Shown here piece after piece: positions 58,310-64,000 of a stretch of 64,000 bases of DNA. Source of the DNA: Venturia oleaginea (lineage: Eukaryota; Ascomycota; Dothideomycetes; Venturiales; Venturiaceae); contig JABMLP010000009.1 of the NCBI GenBank assembly GCA_013176395.1, positions 1,488,001 through 1,552,000 of the forward strand, read 5' to 3'. The translations under genes were made by a program, and so were the position numbers. The number at the start of each line of letters is the position of its first letter. Position 1 is the first letter of the stretch. The notes beneath the pieces are model-generated. The model was not told where the DNA came from. It saw only the letters and a program-made list of their open reading frames with translations, and ran no database searches.

Positions 58310-58990
58310 CTCTAAGACTACAAGCCCACTATGTTTCTGCGACCGAGTATCGAGCAACCCTAGGGAAATATACAGATCACATCCCCTCCCGCCTTAAACT
58401 AGCAGTCGGTTATATCCAGGTTGAAGATATCTCTGTCACACGACTACAAGGCGAAATCATGGGTTAAATCTATAGACCGACTGAGGAAGCCATTGTTGCT
58501 AGTGGGTTGAGGAGAGATGAAGAAATACCCGCTCATTTCAATTATCATGGTGATGAGTGCGATTTTCTTTCAATTCGATTGAGGTTTTGTGAGTTTTAAG
58601 GGTGTGAGGGCTGACAAGTCTGGTGATGGCTTTGTAGGTGGGTGGGTCATCGGCGATTTGGGATGGGATGAAAGTTGTCAAAAGATGGGTATTATGATTG
58701 TGGATATTGATTATCGCCTCGCTCCAAAGTTTTCCTATCCAGTACAGATTTGGGATTCATGGGAAGCTTTTAAATAGGGGTTTGATGATGCTTCCTCCCT
58801 AAGCGTGGATACTTCCCGTGTCTCTGTGGGTGGAACGAGTGCTGGTGTTCATTTTACTCCTGGCGTGGCTTTGATAGTGAGGGATGACCCTAAGATTCTA
58901 CTGTTGAGATTGCGTTACTTGTTGTACCGGCTGTGGATGCGAGGTGGATTCCTAGATTTTTATGAGAGGTGGCAAGGAAAGCGGTGTTGA
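58310..58990 (+). pseudogene. Decayed alpha/beta hydrolase (hormone-sensitive-lipase-like family)
   Basis: Pieces of an alpha/beta-hydrolase-3 protein can be followed along the plus strand. TEYRATLGKYTDHIPSRLKL and VGYIQVEDIS are followed by YRPTEEAIVASGL, HFNYHG, an intron (about 58556-58635) and GWVIGDL. The oxyanion-hole region reads HGGW, with one Gly fewer than usual. DIDYRLAPKFSYPVQIWDSW and VDTSRVSVGGTSAG come next, the last being the nucleophile elbow with Ser present. Lesions: TAA at 58465-58467 just before IYRPTEE; TAG at 58775-58777 where the family normally has Trp (ALKW); and a frame change near 58900, after which VVPAVDARW continues in another frame before a stop. The C-terminal third with the catalytic His is not found. 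Both nonsense codons fit C:G to T:A changes at CpA sites, as in repeat-induced point mutation. This is not a functional gene. Confidence 0.8.
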
Positions 58991-59465
58991 AGCCAGTAGT
59001 TTGTCGGCGGATGGCGGGGCAGGCCAACGTTTGTCCATAGCAACGCATTCGCAAAACAGGTGTAGAAGGTCGATGTCGGTGGAAGAGAGCAGACGGGTAC
59101 AAAAGGCAAAGCGCCAGAAAGATTATTTAGAAGATTGTCTCTGTTCTCGATCAATCTACATACAACCAGAATTTGCAGGAATATTCTCGTGCTGTGACGT
59201 CGGGTCGCGCGCCCAAGCTTCCATCTTCTAGAAGATTCCGCTTCGACTGCATTCCAAACATTTCCACAGAAAAATTCAGCCAAATATAAGGACAATACGC
59301 CCGCTCCTCTCTCGCAACCACTTTCAACTACATCAAGATCTTTCTCACCACACTGAGCACTTCATCAAGCTCCGAGAAACTATATAACTTCTACATACAC
59401 TCTCATACACTCCCACACATACACACTCCTACACACTCCCACATACACACCTCGCAAAATCACAC
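58991..59465. other. HSP70 promoter and leader
   Basis: Contains heat-shock elements (59179-59238), a TATA-like AAATATAAGG (59282-59291) and a C/A-rich leader with repeated CACACTCC(T/C)ACA words just before the start codon, a common feature of strongly expressed fungal genes. Confidence 0.55.
59179..59238 (+). promoter_or_regulatory. Heat-shock element cluster upstream of HSP70
   Basis: 59226-59238 reads TTCTAGAAGATTC, a perfect three-unit heat-shock element (TTCnnGAAnnTTC), with another TTC three bases further. 59179-59186 is GAATATTC, a two-unit element. They lie about 230-290 bp upstream of the start codon and 45-105 bp upstream of the TATA-like motif. They are expected sites for heat-shock factor. 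Confidence 0.8.
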
Positions 59466-60074
59466 ATGTCTTCCGGTCCAGCTATCGGTATTGACTTGGG
59501 TACCACGTACTCCTGCGTCGGTATCTTTAGAGATGACCGCATCGAGATTATCGCCAACGACCAGGGTAACCGAACAACACCGTCGTTCGTCGCCTTCACA
59601 GATACTGAACGTCTCATTGGTGACTCGGCGAAGAACCAGGTCGCCATGAACCCCGTTAACACCGTCTTCGACGCCAAGCGCCTCATCGGCCGCAAGTTCG
59701 CGGATCCTGAGGTCCAGGCTGACATGAAGCACTTCCCTTTCAAGGTTGTTGACAAGGGTGGCAAGCCTGTCGTGCAGATTGAGTTCAAGGGCGAGACCAA
59801 GACCTTCACACCAGAAGAGATCTCCTCCATGATCTTGACCAAGATGAGAGAGACTGCCGAGTCATACCTCGGAGGTACCGTCAACAACGCTGTCGTCACA
59901 GTTCCAGCATACTTCAACGACTCGCAACGACAAGCCACAAAGGATGCCGGTCTCATTGCTGGCCTGAACGTTCTCCGTATCATCAACGAACCCACAGCCG
60001 CTGCCATTGCCTACGGTCTCGACAAGAAGGCCACTGGTGAGCGCAATGTCCTCATCTTCGACCTCGGTGGAGGA

Positions 60075-60121
<47 letters not shown>

Positions 60122-61497
60122 CAAGTCCACTGCCGGTGACACTCATTTGGGTGGCGAGGACTTCGACAACCGTCTCGTCAACCACTTCGTCAACGAATTC
60201 AAACGCAAGGTAATTATTCTCTCTCCTCTCTTTTCTATTGTTAAGATCGCTTACATTTCCACAGCACAAGAAAGACCTCACCTCCAACGCTCGTGCCCTC
60301 CGTCGTCTCCGAACCGCTTGCGAGCGAGCCAAGCGCACACTTTCCAGCTCCGCCCAGACCTCTATTGAAATTGACTCTCTCTACGAGGGTATTGACTTCT
60401 ACACCTCCATCACTCGCGCCCGATTCGAGGAGCTGTGCCAGGACCTCTTCCGCTCCACCATGGAGCCAGTCGAGCGTGTTCTCCGCGACGCCAAGATTGA
60501 CAAGTCTTCCGTTCACGAGATCGTTCTCGTTGGTGGTTCCACCCGTATTCCCAAGATCCAGAAGCTTGTCTCTGACTTCTTCAACGGCAAGGAGCCAAAC
60601 AAGTCCATCAACCCTGATGAGGCCGTCGCATACGGTGCAGCCGTCCAGGCTGCTATTCTCTCTGGTGACACTTCCAGCAAGTCCACCAACGAGATCTTGC
60701 TCCTCGATGTTGCCCCGTTGTCCATGGGTATTGAGACCGCTGGTGGTGTCATGACCGCGCTCATCAAGCGTAACACCACCATCCCCACGAAGAAGTCTGA
60801 AGTTTTCTCCACATTCTCCGACAACCAGCCAGGTGTGCTCATCCAGGTCTTCGAGGGTGAGCGTGCTCGCACGAAGGACAACAACTTGCTAGGCAAGTTC
60901 GAACTTACTGGCATCCCACCAGCGCCTCGTGGTGTTCCTCAAATTGAGGTCACCTTCGACATTGACGCCAATGGTATTATGAACGTTTCCGCTGTTGAGA
61001 AGGGCACCGGCAAGTCCAACAAGATTGTCATCACCAACGACAAGGGCCGTCTCTCCAAGGAGGACATCGAGCGCATGTTGGCTGAGGCTGAGAAGTACAA
61101 GGCTGAGGACGAGCTTGAGTCTGCTCGTATCGGTGCCAAGAACGGTCTTGAATCATACGCCTACTCGCTACGAAACACTCTCTCTGACAGCAAGGTCGAC
61201 GAAAAGCTTGATGCCTCTGACAAGGAGACGCTCAAGGCTGAGATCGACAAGACCGTTGCCTGGTTGGATGACAACCAGACCGCGACCAAGGAGGAGTATG
61301 AATCTCAACAGAAAGAGCTTGAAGGTGTTGCCAACCCAATCATGATGAAGTTCTACGGAGCTGGTGGTGGTAAGTCATTTCCAAACACTCTCTCGTTTGA
61401 TGCAAATACTAAGAATTTTTCAGAAGGTGGAATGCCAGGCGGTATGCCAGGTGGACCAGGTGGTTTCCCCGGAGGTGCTCCCGGGCCCGGGTGCTAG
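59466..61497 (+). CDS. HSP70: Cytosolic HSP70 chaperone (Ssa type), C-terminus frameshifted before EEVD
   Basis: Exons 59466-60209, 60265-61369 and 61424-61497 give 640 aa as read. The ATPase domain has the family signatures [27 protein letters not shown] and [17 protein letters not shown]. The substrate-binding domain and lid follow ([20 protein letters not shown] to YAYSLRNTL), then a GGMPGG tail. Cytosolic HSP70s fold and remodel proteins with Hsp40, Hsp90 and TPR co-chaperones, which bind the terminal EEVD. Here the frame ends at GAPGPGC with TAG at 61495-61497. The expected ending HDDGPTVEEVD followed by TAG (61532-61534) lies intact one frame over. One extra G in the GGGCCCGGG run (61483-61491) would explain it, giving 652 aa if corrected. 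Intron 2 is 54 nt with no stop, so retention would add 18 residues in frame. Heat-shock elements lie upstream. Confidence 0.95.
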
Positions 61498-61534
61498 CCA
61501 CGACGATGGCCCAACTGTGGAGGAGGTTGACTAG

Positions 61535-62136
61535 ATGTCTCGCCTTCGTTTTTGTCGATATTGCGGGTCTTTGAGCATGGTCCCTCTTCCTTCCATACAT
61601 TGCGATAGACATTCTGGCATGCTGGGGTTGGGTTTCGGAGTTCTGGGAATTGTTGCCTTACCGGGCAAGTCGGTACTTGCATGGGATTTGTTTACGATCC
61701 CCTTTACAGTTAATGGTTGCACATGGAATGGCATGAACGATTGATGATGGTAGATGGAAAAGTTGATCAACAGATTCATGCTGTTTCTTGTAGGATATCA
61801 GATAGCTTAGTTGCTTGAGAATTGATGTACTAGCATAGCGTAAGACAACTTGTTCTCCATTCTAAAATGACTTTGTAATTTCTGTTCACGATACATAGCT
61901 TGCGTATTGTGTCTCGACGTTTCCATCTGAACCTAAGGTGATCACCATTGAAATCAACGCTGGTGGCGCATCATGGCGGAGATGTCAACCACCTCTTCGT
62001 TAATCTGCTTTGAACGTGTAACCCTTGACAATACTCTCGAATCATTGAATTTCCGTGCAATTGTCACTCTACCGATTGTATCCGTGCAATAGACTGCGCC
62101 GTCGAGCTTGAGCAAGGCGCTTGCCACTTATCTGAA
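61535..62136. other. Intergenic region between HSP70 and ERG27
   Basis: HSP70 3' UTR and ERG27 promoter. No gene-like frame. Confidence 0.55.
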
Positions 62137-63687
62137 ATGGCATCTCCACAAAGTCCCTCGGATCCAGCTGCAACAACCTACATTGTTGTCACCGGCGCAA
62201 ACAGGTGCACATGATCAACTGTCTCGTCTATTTCGTATTAGCTAACAGCGGTCCGCAGCGGTCTCGGCTACGCAATCTGCTGCCGTCTCATCGACGAATT
62301 CCTCCCTACTCGTCCTTCTACACATACCCTCCACCTCATCCCTACCACACGCGGCCAGTCCAAAGCAGACGACACCGAACTCCGACTGCGAAAACATGTG
62401 GCAAAATATGTGAGGAACGAGTCCTCCGGCGCGCCGAGGGTGGCCTTGGATATTCTGGAAAGGGAGATTGGGAAGAGGGTTGTTATTACGCCTGAACTTA
62501 TGGATTTGAACTCGATTATCAGCGTTCAGAGGGCTGCGAAGAGGATTAAGAGTAGGTATGAAAGGATCGATGTTTTGATCTGTAATGCTGGGATTGGAGG
62601 GTGGCTTGGTGTTGATTTTGTGGGGGCCACGAAGCAGTTCTTTACTGAGGGATTGAATTTTTTGACGGAGCCGAAGTATAAGATCGGGGCTGTTGGGTGG
62701 GTTACTAAGAAGCAGATTCCGTCTTCGGGTGAGGGTGGGAAAGAAGAGGAGGAGCCGAAGGTTGGGGAGGTGTTTTGTGCCAATTTGTTTGGACATTATC
62801 TTTTCAGTCATTATCTTATGCCTGTTTTGAGCAGAGCAAGAGGTGGAGCGGCGGGAAGAGTGATCTGGGTCAGTACATTGGAGGCGTACAAACGAACATT
62901 TCGCATGGAAGATTTTCAGGGATTGGAGACGAGTATTGCATATGAGTCTAGCAAGAGGTTGACGGATTTACTTGTTTTGTCTGCGTATCTACCCTCGACC
63001 TCTCCTTACACGAAACCGTTCTTTTCGACAACCTCTAAACCGTCCTCCCCAGGCCTCTCAGCAAGTTGGGAAGACCTCACTCCTCGCAAAGCCTCCCTGC
63101 GCTCTTCAAGCAGAAATCGAACTGCTACATCTCCGCCTTCACAATTACAACGGTCACAATCATCAAAGTCAGAGGCTGAAACGGTGAGACCGAAAATGTA
63201 TCTTGCACATCCAGGCATGTGTGTAACAGGCATCATGCCCATCCACTGGATCCTCATATATTTATGGACGGGCGTTTTCTACATATCCCGTTTTTGTGGC
63301 AGTCCATGGCATACAACTACCGCGTACCCAGCTGCTACGAGTATGACGTGGCTTGCTCTGGCTGACCAGGAGACCTTGGATGAAATGGAGGCTTCGCCTG
63401 ACACGACCGCGGACAAAGACACTGGTGTCGGTAACAGCAAAAAGATTGGTACGGAAATAGGGCGGCAAGCGGTGAAATGGGGGAGTGCGGTCAATTGGAT
63501 TGGAAATGAAAGGGTTAAGAAGACTGAGGTTGAGGGGTGGTGTGATGCTAACGGTGTTGCCATTCGAAATGAGGAGGGAAAGGATGAGTTTGAGGAGAGT
63601 GCGAGGGAATGTTGGAAGAGGATGGAGGAGTTGAGGATTCAGTGGGAGGAGAGATTGAAGAAGGCGGGATATGATGAGTCGAGTTGA
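62137..63687 (+). CDS. ERG27: 3-keto-steroid reductase (Erg27-type short-chain dehydrogenase)
   Basis: Two exons, 62137-62204 and 62259-63687, encode 498 aa. The intron splits the nucleotide-binding motif, restored as VVTGANSGLGYAICCRLI. SDR landmarks follow: DVLICNAGIGG, then GEVFCANLFGHYLFSHYLMP, RVIWVSTLEA and YESSK with catalytic Tyr about 251 and Lys about 255. The long insertion rich in Ser/Arg between 290 and 340, the PKMYLAHPGMCVTGIMP segment, and the membrane-associated stretch WILIYLWTGVFYISRF match fungal Erg27. The enzyme uses NADPH to reduce 3-keto intermediates in C4 demethylation of sterols, on endoplasmic reticulum or lipid droplets with Erg25, Erg26 and Erg28. It is the target of hydroxyanilide fungicides in related fungi. 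The frame is intact. Confidence 0.92.
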
Positions 63688-64000
63688 GCTGCGAGAATAC
63701 ACGTCCGTCATAGATGAAGCTGATGCAGGCGTCCATTCTTCACGGCTGCGAAGAAAGATCTTTGGCCACTGACTTTTTTAAGATTCGTGGAGGCTCTTAT
63801 CTGCCTTCTACTAAAGGAAAAACATATTCTCGCCCAACTTCAACTAAGACTTGGCTGCTTGCAATATCAGCATAAACATACTGCGGAGCGCACCCATAAT
63901 TCCTGAACCGTTTTTATTGGCAGCCACGAGACTCGAAGCTTGAGACCAGATCACCTTTGTCTCTTACCAAAGTCCTGAAGGTGAAGTAGTTCTAATCCCT
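63688..64000. other. 3' flank of ERG27 to the window edge
   Basis: No gene or repeat recognised in the last 313 bases. Confidence 0.5.

Noticed and set aside
1..64000. tRNA, rRNA, CRISPR, prophage, bacterial operon or secondary-metabolite cluster
   Set aside because: The DNA is clearly fungal with introns; I scanned for tRNA T-arm words and cluster hallmark enzymes and found none I could support.

Overview
This is nuclear DNA from a filamentous ascomycete (Pezizomycotina; a Leotiomycetes/Helotiales-type genome is my inference). The evidence is short spliceosomal introns (about 45-90 nt, GTANGT donors, CTAAC/CTGAC branch sites), a Hop1 meiotic gene, a con-6-type conidiation gene, an arginine-specific carbamoyl-phosphate synthase gene with an arginine attenuator peptide leader, a DUF300 membrane protein, a Dal5-type MFS transporter, and Tc1/mariner and Fot1/pogo transposons. 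Base composition looks moderate and gene density is low.

Layout. 1-1839: 3' half of a GH115 alpha-glucuronidase gene. 1840-10743: a long gene desert with minisatellites and a diverged array of about 183-bp repeats (about 6150-7480). 10744-12727 (-): an eight-exon S28 serine carboxypeptidase with a one-base frameshift. 13504-14861 (-): a secreted, probably GPI-anchored Cys/Gly/Tyr-rich protein. 14862-19301: desert. 19302-19580 (-): 3' part of a small Thr-rich CaaX protein gene whose putative 5' splice site is split by an intact Tc1 element (19610-20952). 21488-21897 (+): con-6. 22361-25405 (-): a large disordered protein. 28484-31422 (-): ten-exon HOP1. 35241-38628 (+): CDC4-type F-box/WD40 protein. 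39456-40874 (+): NCS6/CTU1. 42927-46095: a Fot1-like transposon nested in the end of an older, truncated relative. 46803-47656 (+): bZIP protein with a 12-nt first exon. 50055-51848 (+): arginine attenuator uORF and CPA1. 52550-54330 (+): DUF300 protein. 55753-57568 (+): MFS transporter. 58310-58990 (+): decayed alpha/beta hydrolase. 59466-61497 (+): cytosolic HSP70 with heat-shock elements upstream. 62137-63687 (+): ERG27-type 3-keto-steroid reductase.

The genes are independent housekeeping and accessory loci. I see no biosynthetic cluster and no clear new multi-gene system. The main points of interest are (i) the CPA1 leader peptide rebuilt across two leader introns, (ii) transposon effects: a Tc1 in a probable splice donor, a nested Fot1 pair and a catalytic Asp-to-Asn change, and (iii) two one-base shifts in G/C runs. 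One removes EEVD from HSP70 and the other truncates the S28 peptidase. Each is either an assembly error or a real lesion. Exon coordinates were derived by hand from reading frame, splice signals and recalled family motifs; nothing was searched or aligned by software.
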